Below, one piece after another: positions 10,527 through 19,052 of a DNA stretch of 64,000 nucleotides. The notes below the pieces were generated by a model. That model saw only the letters and a program-made list of their open reading frames with translations, did no database searches and was not told the DNA's origin. The position numbers and the translations under genes are program-made. The DNA comes from a bacterium. GTDB taxonomy: Bacteria; Pseudomonadota; Gammaproteobacteria; Pseudomonadales; Moraxellaceae. Numbering within the stretch: position 1 is the first letter of the stretch; each line of letters begins with the position of its first letter. The stretch covers positions 62,001 through 126,000 of the forward strand of contig JAQSDB010000004.1 of NCBI GenBank assembly GCA_029945725.1. Direction: 5' to 3'.

Positions 10527-10552
10527 AAAAAAAGGGGAGGAATACCCTCCCC
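10527..10552 (-). terminator. Rho-independent terminator upstream of tail genes
   Basis: On the minus strand a 7-bp GC stem (GGGGAGG / CCTCCCC) with a 5-base loop is followed by seven T. It separates the head genes from the tail genes and should lower tail gene expression relative to head genes. Confidence 0.8.
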
Positions 10553-10571
10553 GAGTTCGCAAGCCCGGAAG

Positions 10572-10910
10572 TTATTCCGGAGCTGCTACATTGGCCAGAT
10601 CCTCGGCCTCCACTTCAGCCTGCTTTGCCACGTCCTCAGCGGTAAGTGCGGCGGCAGCCAGATCCGAGTTGCCAGGGGCAGCATCGGAAGCGGCGGCGGC
10701 GGCATCAGCTGCGGCGCGCAGAGACTCGGCCTTTTGTGCTGCTTCATCGGCCACGCGCAGAGCGGCGGCACGAGCAACAGCATTGTTTTTCTTGGTGGTC
10801 AGCTCAAGGCCATCCCCCATTTTTTCCTCTTCGATCTCGAAAACCTCACCGGCTTTGCGGAATGAGTTATCGGAAAACGTATCGACGAGGGCGCGAACTT
10901 TAATCAGCAT
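10572..10910 (-). CDS. Ala-rich phage structural-region protein (112 aa)
   Basis: The ATG at 10910 (MLIKVRALVDTF) follows GGAG-type sequence. Residues 1-45 look like a small folded beta domain (DNSFRKAGEVFEIEEEKM); the rest is an Ala/Glu/Asp heptad-rich helix likely to form a coiled coil. It lies between the cement protein and the terminator. I do not recognise a family; a small virion or assembly accessory protein is likely from position. Confidence 0.55.
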   Translation of the reverse strand: MLIKVRALVDTFSDNSFRKAGEVFEIEEEKMGDGLELTTKKNNAVARAAALRVADEAAQKAESLRAAADAAAAASDAAPGNSDLAAAALTAEDVAKQAEVEAEDLANVAAPE

Positions 10911-10977
10911 GGGATTTCTCCAGATACGGAAAAGGAGGTGCCACGCAAGGTACTGCATGACACCTCCACGGCGATCA

Positions 10978-11457
10978 TCAGGCGACAGTGAAGCCGCTGG
11001 CGAAGATCGTGCTGTTGCCCGAGTCCTGGAAGTTCTTCACAGTGGTCGCGAAGAACTGGCCGGTGCCGTTGGTGAGAACCGCGGTGCCGATCACATAACG
11101 AACGGCAACATAACGGCGAGCAGGGTACGGAGCGGCGCGATCCCAATGCAGCGGGATCATCTTGCCGGCCGTCAGCGTCGAGTACACAAACGCATCGGTC
11201 TGCACGTACACGTTCACGTTCGTGGAGATGGCGGCATCGTCAGCCCCTACCAGCTGGAACTGCACAGTGGCAGAGCCACCGGAAGTCAGCGTCTGCAGGA
11301 TCTGGATGGCGACTTCAAGGCTTTCACCCTGGCCGATGTCGCGAGCAGTACCGAGATCGACCACATTGGTCGAGACAGTGTTGCCGGTGGCAGTAATCAG
11401 CTGACCGGCAGTGGGATTAACCGTGCCGGAGAACTGCTGCAGTGCGTCGAGAATCAT
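10978..11457 (-). CDS. Capsid cement protein, Bbp16-like (159 aa)
   Basis: The protein starts at ATG 11457 (MILDALQQFSG) rather than the upstream in-frame codon. The pattern (early STNVVDLG; SGGSATVQFQLVGAD in the middle; DRAAPYPARRYVAVRY near residue 110) fits Bbp16-family cement proteins of BPP-1-like podophages, which lie over the capsid lattice. It is immediately downstream of the major capsid gene, the usual place. Confidence 0.75.
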   Translation of the reverse strand: MILDALQQFSGTVNPTAGQLITATGNTVSTNVVDLGTARDIGQGESLEVAIQILQTLTSGGSATVQFQLVGADDAAISTNVNVYVQTDAFVYSTLTAGKMIPLHWDRAAPYPARRYVAVRYVIGTAVLTNGTGQFFATTVKNFQDSGNSTIFASGFTVA

Positions 11458-11487
11458 GGCGTATCTTCCTTTGAAAATTGGAGGCAA

Positions 11488-11510
11488 AAGCTAAGCCCGA
11501 AGGCTTAGCT
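11488..11510 (-). terminator. UUCG-loop hairpin after the major capsid gene
   Basis: On the minus strand, GCTAAGCC-TTCG-GGCTTAGC is followed by TTTTG. The stem begins inside the capsid stop-codon region. A UUCG tetraloop is very stable, so this is either a partial terminator or an mRNA 3' stabiliser that would favour capsid transcripts over downstream genes. Confidence 0.6.
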
Positions 11511-12512
11511 GATCTGCGTTTCCGTGGAGAGGATCTGGTCAACACGACGAAGCGGAACGCCTTCGAAGTTCAGCCAGCTGGAAGGAGTGCCGAACTGGTT
11601 CAGGCCCTTCTCGATGGACAGCGCGTAGTTCGACTTGTTCAAGGCCTGGAGGCGCAGGAACGAGTAAACCGTGCGGTTCATGTAGAAAGCGGCCCGGCCA
11701 TTCGCCAGATTCGGGATGCGGTCCAGCGCACGCGACATGAACGCAATCAGATCGGCAGGCGAGCTGTTGCTGGTCAGTGCAGACACCGAGATGTTTGCAA
11801 TGCGCACCACATAGCGCCAGTCCTTCACCACCAAGCCGTTTTTCCACTGGTAGTGGGTCTGGAATGCCTGGTAAGGATTCTGCGCGGAGTCATAGACCGT
11901 CAGCTGGCCCATGTCTTCGTGCAGCAGGCCAGCCTTCGAGCCCTTCGGGAAGGTGCAGAAGACGGTGTTATCGCCCCACACCACCAGCCAGATCGAGGTG
12001 TTCGTGGCGCCGCCAGAACCGGTGGCGTTCAGAATATTCTGCGCATTGCTGGCGCCGGAAATGGTCCCAAAACGTGCAGCAAGGCCGAGATACTGACGCG
12101 GATCAGTGGCAGGGTTGCCATAGAACAGCGTCTGCGCCTGGGTCTGGTTCATCGCTTCAAGGAAAGCGCTGTCTTCGGAGAGCCGGAACTCGCCCGTGTT
12201 GCCATTCAGCTCGGCAAGATCCTTGTCGACGCGGCTGTAGGCTTCGAGCATGCCGACCGATTCATCGACCTGTGCAGTGGTCGACTTGCTGGAGGGCACG
12301 CCCTGGTTCAGCGAGCGCCAGTAAACGGACGGCAGGCCGGTGCGGATGGTGACGCGGTGACCGGTCGGCAGATTGCCTTCCTTGAACACAGCATCTTCGA
12401 GAACTTCGTTCGACTGCGAGAGCAGTTCCGCGACAACGGGAACCTTGCCATCGGGATCGAGACGTTTTGCCCAATCGGCAAGAGTGAGTGCGCCAGTGCT
12501 GAGAGTTGCCAT
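11505..12512 (-). CDS. Major capsid protein (335 aa)
   Basis: A 335-residue protein with the BPP-1 / epsilon15-type capsid pattern: an N-terminal arm (LTLADWAKRLDPDGK), an extended loop with TGHRVTIRTGLPSVYWR near residues 50-66, and a C-terminal block ending LRRVDQILSTE. It lies between the scaffold and cement genes. An HK97-fold shell protein is inferred from the family. Confidence 0.85.
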   Translation of the reverse strand: MATLSTGALTLADWAKRLDPDGKVPVVAELLSQSNEVLEDAVFKEGNLPTGHRVTIRTGLPSVYWRSLNQGVPSSKSTTAQVDESVGMLEAYSRVDKDLAELNGNTGEFRLSEDSAFLEAMNQTQAQTLFYGNPATDPRQYLGLAARFGTISGASNAQNILNATGSGGATNTSIWLVVWGDNTVFCTFPKGSKAGLLHEDMGQLTVYDSAQNPYQAFQTHYQWKNGLVVKDWRYVVRIANISVSALTSNSSPADLIAFMSRALDRIPNLANGRAAFYMNRTVYSFLRLQALNKSNYALSIEKGLNQFGTPSSWLNFEGVPLRRVDQILSTETQIS

Positions 12513-12524
12513 TTAAGGCTCCTT

Positions 12525-13169
12525 TTATTTTGAGTTCGGGTACAGCACAGAGGCCGCGTCTTGCGCACCCTTCTGTGACATGCCACCGGAAACGAAGCTG
12601 CCTTCGCTGATTGATTTGCCGACCTTGAGAAATGCCCGGATGATTTCGGGGTGATTTCCAAGGCCGGAGTCGTTGAGCAGCTGCGTCAATTCGGGCGAGC
12701 CAACGGCATCGAGTGCCTTCTTCGCGACGGCAAGGTTTTCAGCGAGCTTTTCGCCACCAAATTCCTTGTCGCTTGCCGAAAGTGCTGTCCACTCAGCCTG
12801 CTGCTTTGCAATCGCAGCCTGCTGTGCAGCCGCAATTTGCGGCCCCATCGTGTCGAGAACTTTTTGCGCGGCTTCTTGCGGCAGACCGAGTTCTTTCGCG
12901 AGTCCTTCAAAAGATCCGAGCACTTCGGGAGCGAACGTGAGGCCTTCAGTGGCCTTAAATTCGTACTTCTCGGGAGCGCCTGGCTTGACGACATCGGTAT
13001 TCAACTCACCTTCAGCACCCTCAACAGGTGGCGTGACGGCGGCCTGCGCAGCTGGAGCCTGCTGCGTCGTATCTGCGACAGCGGCAACGGCTGGAGCCGT
13101 CACTGCTGCTGCGGCTTGCGTTGTGTCGGTGTTTTGTGTTGTCCCGCCACTCTGCGATTCGGTTGTCAT
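12525..13169 (-). CDS. Capsid scaffolding protein (214 aa)
   Basis: The first 70 residues are disordered, rich in Ala, Thr, Gln and Pro. A helical region follows (about 75-170, with FEGLAKELGLPQEAAQKVL and an acidic-basic helix), then a short C-terminal tail. That layout and the place directly upstream of the major capsid gene are typical of podophage scaffolds. Its start overlaps the end of the Bbp19-like gene as ATGA. Confidence 0.8.
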   Translation of the reverse strand: MTTESQSGGTTQNTDTTQAAAAVTAPAVAAVADTTQQAPAAQAAVTPPVEGAEGELNTDVVKPGAPEKYEFKATEGLTFAPEVLGSFEGLAKELGLPQEAAQKVLDTMGPQIAAAQQAAIAKQQAEWTALSASDKEFGGEKLAENLAVAKKALDAVGSPELTQLLNDSGLGNHPEIIRAFLKVGKSISEGSFVSGGMSQKGAQDAASVLYPNSK

Positions 13170-13477
13170 GCTTTTGATGCCTCTTCAATCATTTCTGCGT
13201 GGCGACCCGGGCAGTGCTCCGCAACAATTGCGTAGAGCGCGAGGCCCTGATTCCTGTTCCCTTCGAGAAACGCCATTTCAAGAGCGTTACTGCGGTACGA
13301 GGGACGGAACACGCCTGCATTCGACAAGATCCGGTGCATAATTTTCCGACCACGCTTGCTGCTCATCAGCCACTTGATGTCCTCAGCCTCCTCCTTCGCG
13401 GAGTGGTGATTTCGCTCAGCCGCTTCTGCCTGCTTGCGATCAAGTGCTGCGATATCGGTCGGGTCGCTATTGCTCAT
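13166..13477 (-). CDS. Bbp19-like phage protein (103 aa)
   Basis: A block of the Bbp19 family is visible: DIKWLMSSKRGRKIMHRIL, then GVFRPSY and LEGNRNQGLAL. The family lies upstream of the scaffold in BPP-1-like phages; its function is unknown. The ATG at 13477 is taken; a GTG at 13516 would add 13 residues. It is the first gene after a terminator and is coupled to the scaffold gene. Confidence 0.7.
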   Translation of the reverse strand: MSNSDPTDIAALDRKQAEAAERNHHSAKEEAEDIKWLMSSKRGRKIMHRILSNAGVFRPSYRSNALEMAFLEGNRNQGLALYAIVAEHCPGRHAEMIEEASKA

Positions 13478-13534
13478 GCTGCGAACGCTATCGCTAGGTT
13501 TTGCGCTTATGGACACCTACGAATTTCAGGCATG

Positions 13535-13562
13535 AAAAAACCCGCACGATGGCGGGCTTTTT
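13535..13562 (-). terminator. Rho-independent terminator
   Basis: The plus strand reads AAAAAACCCGC-ACGATG-GCGGGCTTTTT. On the minus strand this gives a GC stem followed by six T, just after the stop of the 252-aa head-region gene, separating it from the scaffold-capsid segment. Confidence 0.75.
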
Positions 13563-13578
13563 CATATTGGTTTTGCTG

Positions 13579-14337
13579 TCAGGCAGGACGCAGCACGGCG
13601 CCGATTCTCTCGAATATCACCCAATCAGTAGCAGCCGCCATCTGCAGTGAGTACGTCAGCGTCGTGGCTTGCGTTGTGTCTATTGCAGCCGTAAGCGTGG
13701 TAGCGGCAGACGTACCGATAAGCCACGAGCCTTGGCCAACCTGTATCGCAGAAGTCTTGTTGGAAATTTCACCAAGAAGCACTGCTGTGTGTTGGTTTGA
13801 AATAGCGCCAGACAGGATATTTGTCCCGCCAATTTTCACCTTCGCCGTCCTTGTCCCTGCAGTTACATTCAACTCAACCTGGGCGGAAACAGAAACTGTT
13901 CCTGCGCCCATCGCGCCGGCCGCAATAGGAACGGGCGCCTTCGGCAAAACCTGCTCAGTTGTGACGCCGGTATTGGCGGCGCCAGCAGAGAAGTTGAAAG
14001 GCGCGGAGCCAGGCCCTGCGGTGTAGATCGTGCCGATGGCTGTGGTCGACATGACAACCCAATACCAGCCAGCAGACAGCGCCGGAGTTGAGGCAACCGC
14101 GCCGATGTACAGCCACATGCCCTCGGAGCGAATGCGGTCGAACACGGTGCCGGCAGTCCAGTGCGCAGAGGCGCCCGTACCGACAGTGCCTGTTGGCGCG
14201 ATGCCATAGCTGGTCGTATCGTTGTCGAGCTGCACAACAGCAAGCTGCTCCGTGCCATCGTTATTCTTTTTGCCAGCGTAGCGCCCGAACGCATCAATAA
14301 GATCCGCGAGGCGGCCAGTCGTGAATGGGCCTGCCAT
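13579..14337 (-). CDS. Phage head-region protein, possible head fibre (252 aa)
   Basis: The sequence is beta-rich and Ala/Thr/Gly-rich throughout, with many short strands (TRTAKVKIGGTNILSG near residue 160) and no transmembrane segment or enzymatic motif. It sits between the capsid staple-like protein and a terminator. The composition resembles head fibre or decoration proteins that bear receptor-like beta sandwiches, but I do not recognise the family. Confidence 0.5.
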   Translation of the reverse strand: MAGPFTTGRLADLIDAFGRYAGKKNNDGTEQLAVVQLDNDTTSYGIAPTGTVGTGASAHWTAGTVFDRIRSEGMWLYIGAVASTPALSAGWYWVVMSTTAIGTIYTAGPGSAPFNFSAGAANTGVTTEQVLPKAPVPIAAGAMGAGTVSVSAQVELNVTAGTRTAKVKIGGTNILSGAISNQHTAVLLGEISNKTSAIQVGQGSWLIGTSAATTLTAAIDTTQATTLTYSLQMAAATDWVIFERIGAVLRPA

Positions 14338-14339
14338 GA

Positions 14340-14669
14340 TTATTTCTCCTGATCCTTACCGTAGAGCGCACTTGCCTGCGCCTGGCTGTCTTTGCTCGGG
14401 GTCACTTCGAGATCGGTGATCTGCAGCGTCATGTTCACGTCCGGGCCTTTGTCGTCGCCGTCATCCTCTACCGACTGCGTGGCATTCATCACGAACGCAC
14501 GCGCCTGTATCATCACGGACTGGCCAGCCTTCAGAGGCTCAGTGATGCCCAGGGCCTCGCACTGCTCCTTGCTGAGATACAGGCTCATGCCATAGCCGTA
14601 TTCATTGGAGCCAACCGTGCAGCAATCGCCGCCCGAATCCTGATCGACCTTCATGCTTACAAGTGCCAT
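14340..14669 (-). CDS. Capsid staple-like protein (109 aa)
   Basis: A small acidic protein with the pattern YGYGMSLYLSKEQCEALGI and then AGQSVMIQARAFV, NMTLQITDLEV. It resembles small phage proteins annotated as capsid staple proteins, which clamp capsid subunits together; this is from memory of the family, not a search. It is closely packed with the spike-base-like gene upstream and the head-fibre-like gene downstream. Confidence 0.5.
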   Translation of the reverse strand: MALVSMKVDQDSGGDCCTVGSNEYGYGMSLYLSKEQCEALGITEPLKAGQSVMIQARAFVMNATQSVEDDGDDKGPDVNMTLQITDLEVTPSKDSQAQASALYGKDQEK

Positions 14670-14678
14670 GGTGATTCC

Positions 14679-14957
14679 TCAGTAAGCCGCGAAAATGCCG
14701 GTGCAGGTTGTGCTCGTGGCCAATATTCGCTTGGCACGAATCCAGATGATTGTCCCGGCCTGCGTTGCAGAGATGGCCAGCAGCACGGTATTGCCAATGG
14801 CATCAACCATGTTGATATTGCCGGCGACGTTCACCCAAATTGCGCGTGACGTTCCATTGGGCAGGTCAGTGCCATCTGCAGGAGTGACGGCCACCATGCC
14901 ATTGATGGGCGTATAATCGCCCGTGGTACACATCGGGGGAAGGAGCGGAGCTGCCAT
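14679..14957 (-). CDS. Spike base protein-like (92 aa)
   Basis: The pattern VAVTPADGTDLPNGTSRAIWV, a central AGNINMVDAIGNTV and a closing RAKRILATSTTCTGIFAAY matches the RCAP_Rcc01079-type spike base family of phage head or tail spikes. Full length is about 90-100 residues, as here. It lies directly downstream of the portal gene. Confidence 0.65.
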   Translation of the reverse strand: MAAPLLPPMCTTGDYTPINGMVAVTPADGTDLPNGTSRAIWVNVAGNINMVDAIGNTVLLAISATQAGTIIWIRAKRILATSTTCTGIFAAY

Positions 14958-14969
14958 GGTCGTTATTCC

Positions 14970-16658
14970 TTACTGCTGGCCCTGCCCGTACCCGGAAAAC
15001 ATACCGAGCACGTCAGCGCCTGCGTTGCTGTTGCCGCCCTGCGTGGGGACGGATGAGAGTTTCTGCACGGTGTCAGCGCGCTGGTTGTTCGTTGCTGCCT
15101 GCTGTGCCGCTGCTGCAGCTTTCTGCCGCTGGATGCGCAAGGCCTTGGCCTTATCGGTGGCGACCAGGAGATTTGGCGAGACGCCGAGCACATCGGCGTA
15201 CTCATCGGCCCATGCGTCACCGTCGAACTTGTCGAGCACTTCCGGTTTGTACTGAGACACTGCACCGAGAGCGCCGACGAAGCGGTCAATGCCATTGGTG
15301 GAGATTGCGCGCTGTGCCTGGGCGAGCATGGACACCAACTCAATGCTCAACGGCATCCCGTGCATCTGCTCAGGTGCTGGAGGAAGCAGGCCCTGCTCGC
15401 TCATGTAGGTGAATGTGATGTCGATCAGGGGATTCAGCAGCTCATCCTGTAGGCGCTCGAGCACGGGGCCGAGCATGAGCATCTTTTCCTCGTGAAGCTC
15501 AGCAACTTCAGTCGCTGTCTTCTTGGTATCGACATCGTTCGCGATCATCATGAACAGATCGGCAAAGAACGCAGAGCGTATGCGGTTGCGCACGTCCTGA
15601 ATGTCTTCGAGCAGGTACTGCAGATTGAGATTCACCTCAAAAGCGGAGCGGATACCGCCCTGCGCAGAGGTGACATCAACGTAAGAGATGCCGCCCGGCA
15701 GCATGTCGACATCACGGTTCTTCATTGACGTGGGCACCTGTACGGGCGGCTTCGTCATGTAGTCGATGCCCTGCGCCTTGCGCAGCTGCTCGTGCTGGAG
15801 CTGCTTCACGTCACCCAAGGCTTCCATACCGGGACTGTTGCCGTAAATATCGCCACCCTCAACGTCCCATCGCGGACAGAGGGCCGGAAAATGCTTGAAC
15901 CCGGACGTGCGCAACGGCTTGTCCGGCTCGCCGCCCAGCTCCCAATACACATCTGACCAGGCCATGTTCTGATTGTCGATCTTGCTGGCGTCACGATCAG
16001 CGCGGGGCTCGATGGCATGAATGACTGTCACCCAGGTATCGAGCGCACCGCGGTCATACTGCGCCTGCACGGTCGTGCTGCAGTTTTCCCTGCCGAACTC
16101 CTTCACCATCTGGCCGACAGTCAGCTGAAACTCGCGATAGAGCACATCCACACGGCCATTGAAGTTAGTGGAAATGCAATATTCGCCAGTGGTCAGCGGG
16201 TGCAGGTGAATCACATTCTTGAAATCGGGCACGATGATGCACGCGGCCGTGCCGAAAACACCCAGCTCCTTGTAAACCTGATGCAGAGCACGATAGGCGT
16301 TCGACTTCTGGAACACTTCGAGCATCAGATTCGTGACATCGGTAAGCCAGCGACGAACCTCGTGATCCTTGTTCATGTCAGGATGGCCCGTGCTCAGCCG
16401 GAACCATGGCCGTGCAGGCGACGTGAGGCCGCCCATGAGGCCAGCACCGAGCGTACCGAGTGATCGGGTGCCGGTGTTGTCGTAAATCGTGTTATGGCGC
16501 CGATAGCCCTTGTTGCGATCCTGAATGAAGTACCGACCCTGCCGTGGTGAGAAGTACGCGCTCAACTCCATCCAGTGCTGGAACCAGGAGGCGCGCTCAA
16601 TCTTCAGTTGCCCGAGGCGCTGGAGTGCCAGCTTGCGGTCAGTCGTTGTGTCCGCCAT
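14970..16658 (-). CDS. Portal (head-tail connector) protein (562 aa)
   Basis: The sequence has the podophage connector pattern: an N-terminal SWFQHWMELSAYFSPRQGRY, then DNTGTRSLGTLGAGLMGGLTS, and later KELGVFGTAACI and the ATEVAELHEEKMLMLGP helix. The dodecameric portal anchors the tail and passes DNA. The ATG at 16658 has a GGGTGG six bases upstream; a GTG at 16667 would add three residues. It follows the terminase and acetyltransferase genes in the same operon. Confidence 0.9.
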   Translation of the reverse strand: MADTTTDRKLALQRLGQLKIERASWFQHWMELSAYFSPRQGRYFIQDRNKGYRRHNTIYDNTGTRSLGTLGAGLMGGLTSPARPWFRLSTGHPDMNKDHEVRRWLTDVTNLMLEVFQKSNAYRALHQVYKELGVFGTAACIIVPDFKNVIHLHPLTTGEYCISTNFNGRVDVLYREFQLTVGQMVKEFGRENCSTTVQAQYDRGALDTWVTVIHAIEPRADRDASKIDNQNMAWSDVYWELGGEPDKPLRTSGFKHFPALCPRWDVEGGDIYGNSPGMEALGDVKQLQHEQLRKAQGIDYMTKPPVQVPTSMKNRDVDMLPGGISYVDVTSAQGGIRSAFEVNLNLQYLLEDIQDVRNRIRSAFFADLFMMIANDVDTKKTATEVAELHEEKMLMLGPVLERLQDELLNPLIDITFTYMSEQGLLPPAPEQMHGMPLSIELVSMLAQAQRAISTNGIDRFVGALGAVSQYKPEVLDKFDGDAWADEYADVLGVSPNLLVATDKAKALRIQRQKAAAAAQQAATNNQRADTVQKLSSVPTQGGNSNAGADVLGMFSGYGQGQQ

Positions 16659-16659
16659 G

Positions 16660-16917
16660 TCAGCCACCCAGCAGTGATGTTTTGCCGAGCTTCAGCGCAT
16701 CGGGATTGACGCCGCCTGCACCGGTAAGCATCGTTTGTGCAATGCCAGGAGCGCCGCCAGCCTGGCCCGTGCCCGCCATTGCTGCAGAAACGCCCTGAAT
16801 ATCAGGCGCCTTTGACGCAGCAGGAGGTGGCGGCGGCTGATACGGCGCTGGCATCTTCGGTGGAGAGAACAGCTTCCCTACGGATTGCAGGGACGCAGCC
16901 ATGGATGAAAGCCCCAT
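16660..16917 (-). CDS. Small Pro/Ala-rich phage protein (85 aa)
   Basis: The start at ATG 16917 lies just inside the end region of the acetyltransferase-like gene. The protein has a proline run (YQPPPPPAA near residues 25-33) and a Gly/Ala-rich remainder, ending KTSLLGG. No domain is recognisable. The tight packing between GNAT and portal genes supports it as a real gene; similar short proteins sit upstream of the portal in related phages. Confidence 0.5.
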   Translation of the reverse strand: MGLSSMAASLQSVGKLFSPPKMPAPYQPPPPPAASKAPDIQGVSAAMAGTGQAGGAPGIAQTMLTGAGGVNPDALKLGKTSLLGG

Positions 16918-16918
16918 C

Positions 16919-17371
16919 TCACAGCTCCTTGCTGAAAACGATGTCCTGCACGCCGCAACCAAGGCGGGGCAGGATCAGTGCGAGCGGAGTGTTTTCCTTG
17001 GCATGCCAAAGCATCATCTGTGCGCCTCGTGCCTTCGCGGCTTTCTCAGTCTCGCGAATCAGGCGCAAGCCAAGCGGTGAATTGCGGTATGGCTTTGCGA
17101 TGAACAGGACATCGTTCTGCGCAAAGAAGAGATCCGCGTAGTGCAGGTGATTTGAAAAGAGGTTTACCGAGTACCCGACAAGCTGATCGTCGTCGTATGC
17201 CCACAGCGCCAGGATGACGCCGGCAGCATCGAGCGCGAGATAGCGCTCAGTGTCCGGCTTGACGATCATCAGCCGCTTGTTCCGGGCGATTTCGTCCCAA
17301 TGCTGGCGCAGCAGCTCACCCATCAAGGGGATCTTGTCGCCGATCGGTTCGATTTCGATACGCAGTGCCAC
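16919..17371 (-). CDS. GNAT-type acetyltransferase-like virion-region protein (150 aa)
   Basis: The start is a GTG at 17371 preceded by GAGGA. The fold pattern is GNAT-like: an N-terminal helix pair, strands around YLALDAAGVILALWAYDDDQLVGYS, and the acetyl-CoA loop region KPYRNSPLGLRLIRETEKAA at about 94-113. Similar short acyltransferase-like proteins lie between terminase and portal in podophages (gp13-like). The substrate is unknown. Confidence 0.65.
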   Translation of the reverse strand: MALRIEIEPIGDKIPLMGELLRQHWDEIARNKRLMIVKPDTERYLALDAAGVILALWAYDDDQLVGYSVNLFSNHLHYADLFFAQNDVLFIAKPYRNSPLGLRLIRETEKAAKARGAQMMLWHAKENTPLALILPRLGCGVQDIVFSKEL

Positions 17372-17385
17372 GCGGAATCCTCGCT

Positions 17386-18837
17386 TTATGCGTAAGGATC
17401 ATGCTCGCGGCTGTTTCGGTTATGGACACCGGCGCCCCTGGCGCTGCGCTTCACGACAGGGAAGGCGAAGGAAAGTGCCAGCGAGTCGGCACGGTTTGGC
17501 GACGGCTGGCCTCGGGACTTCATGTCTTTTTTGGATTCGAGCTGGATCTTTCCGTCAAGGCGCGCAACGGTTTCCGGCCCAATCAGGTCGGCATACAGCA
17601 CGGGATCATTCGGGATTGATCCGCCAGCCTTGAGCCAGTCGCGTGTCAGCTTCCACATCTCGGCGCGCTTGTTCAGGCATCCCTGGTCAATGGCGGCGCC
17701 TGCGAACCAGACCAGCGTCCAGTCGCGCCCCATCGTCTGCCCTGCACTCACGATGCCGGTGCCATAGCCTGCATCGACAAACACGGCATCAGCCTCGTGC
17801 TCGTCTTCGAGCTGCCCGAGGATGGCCGCCACCTGCACATCGTTGTCGTTCTTGGCGATGGTGCGCAGGATCTGGAAGTTGAGCCCCTGGCGCATGGCAA
17901 TGACCAGCTCGTCGTCACCTTCCCATGCCGGATCGCAGGTGATGATCTTCGGCGCAAAGGTGTACTGCTCGCCACGCAACGGGCGAGCGAGCGCGGCATC
18001 GACATCAGTCACGCTGATGAACTGGCGCATGCTCATGTTCGGGAACATGCCGCGAACACGCACCTTCACGAAGTCGGAATCAACGCCGTAATCGTCCACC
18101 CACTTCTGCAGCTGCGCCTTGTTCGTGCCCTCAACCGTGCGGCTGTCGATCTGCCTGCCTATCCAGCGGTGACGGAACCGGCCAAAGCACTCCTTGAACC
18201 GCCCTGTGTTGCGCGTGGGATTGCCGAAAGCGATCCAGATGATCTCCGTGCCTTCATCGGTCAGCGCGCCTTCTGCGACTTCCCACACCTTGTCCGCGAT
18301 GTTTGATGCCTCATCGAAGATCAGGATGATGCGCTTGCCCACATTATGCAGACCGGCGAAAGCCTCAGTATTGTGCTCAGACCACGGCACGGCATCGGCG
18401 CGCCATGATGATTCGTGCCCCTTGTCGGTGCTGGAGATGCTGGTGGCGTGCGGAACGAACCAGTCCGAATTGATAGCGAGGCGCAGCCACTTGCGAACTT
18501 CCGGCCATGTCTTTGTGCGCAGCTGGTTTTCCGTGTTGGCGGTGATGACAACCTTGCAGTCCTCGCAGGTGCTCATGCCCCAATCAATAATCTGCGAGAT
18601 CAGCGCGGACTTGCCGACGCCGTGGCCGGATGCAACCGCGATCATCAGCGGCTGGAAGCGCGTTGTCGGATCTGACAGGTGATCGCCTATGTCGGTGAGC
18701 ACATCGGCCTGCCAGGCGCGAGGCCCGGCACTGTCACGCAGCTCGCCCTCACCCCATGGGAACGTGTAATGCACGAAGCCAAGGGGATCGAACGCGAATC
18801 CAGCCATGTCCTCGACCATCTGCTGCTGGAGGCTCAT
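17386..18837 (-). CDS. terL: Terminase large subunit (483 aa)
   Basis: The packaging ATPase-nuclease. Walker A SGHGVGKS is at residues 70-77 and Walker B LIFDEA at about 172-177; the nuclease half contains ITCDPAWEGDDE and the late acidic site region PNRADSLALS. Length is normal. The start overlaps the preceding small gene as ATGA. It would form the packaging motor with the portal and the small subunit two genes upstream. Confidence 0.95.
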   Translation of the reverse strand: MSLQQQMVEDMAGFAFDPLGFVHYTFPWGEGELRDSAGPRAWQADVLTDIGDHLSDPTTRFQPLMIAVASGHGVGKSALISQIIDWGMSTCEDCKVVITANTENQLRTKTWPEVRKWLRLAINSDWFVPHATSISSTDKGHESSWRADAVPWSEHNTEAFAGLHNVGKRIILIFDEASNIADKVWEVAEGALTDEGTEIIWIAFGNPTRNTGRFKECFGRFRHRWIGRQIDSRTVEGTNKAQLQKWVDDYGVDSDFVKVRVRGMFPNMSMRQFISVTDVDAALARPLRGEQYTFAPKIITCDPAWEGDDELVIAMRQGLNFQILRTIAKNDNDVQVAAILGQLEDEHEADAVFVDAGYGTGIVSAGQTMGRDWTLVWFAGAAIDQGCLNKRAEMWKLTRDWLKAGGSIPNDPVLYADLIGPETVARLDGKIQLESKKDMKSRGQPSPNRADSLALSFAFPVVKRSARGAGVHNRNSREHDPYA

Positions 18838-19052
18838 TCGTCGCGCTCGCTCCGCTCAAGAAGAACGCCGGCACGGTGCGCAGCAATGACCAGTGCAACG
18901 ATCTTGCTGCCGGCAATGGTCAATTCCGTGCTCCGCACCTTCATCAGCATGTTGGTTTCGTAAGTGAGGCGGCTCAATCCATACAGATCAACCCAGTTGA
19001 ACCCATTGGCAAGGGCAAACTCGACTGCCCGCTGCTCTGTCATATCACTCAT
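18834..19052 (-). CDS. Small phage protein between terminase genes (72 aa)
   Basis: The ATG at 19052 overlaps the end of the terminase small subunit gene, and its stop overlaps the start of the large subunit gene. The sequence is helical, with no recognised motif. Coupling on both sides argues for a packaging-related accessory, but function is unknown. Confidence 0.5.
   Translation of the reverse strand: MSDMTEQRAVEFALANGFNWVDLYGLSRLTYETNMLMKVRSTELTIAGSKIVALVIAAHRAGVLLERSERDE

Noticed and set aside
11478-12533. 351-codon plus-strand frame
   Set aside because: Antisense to the major capsid gene.
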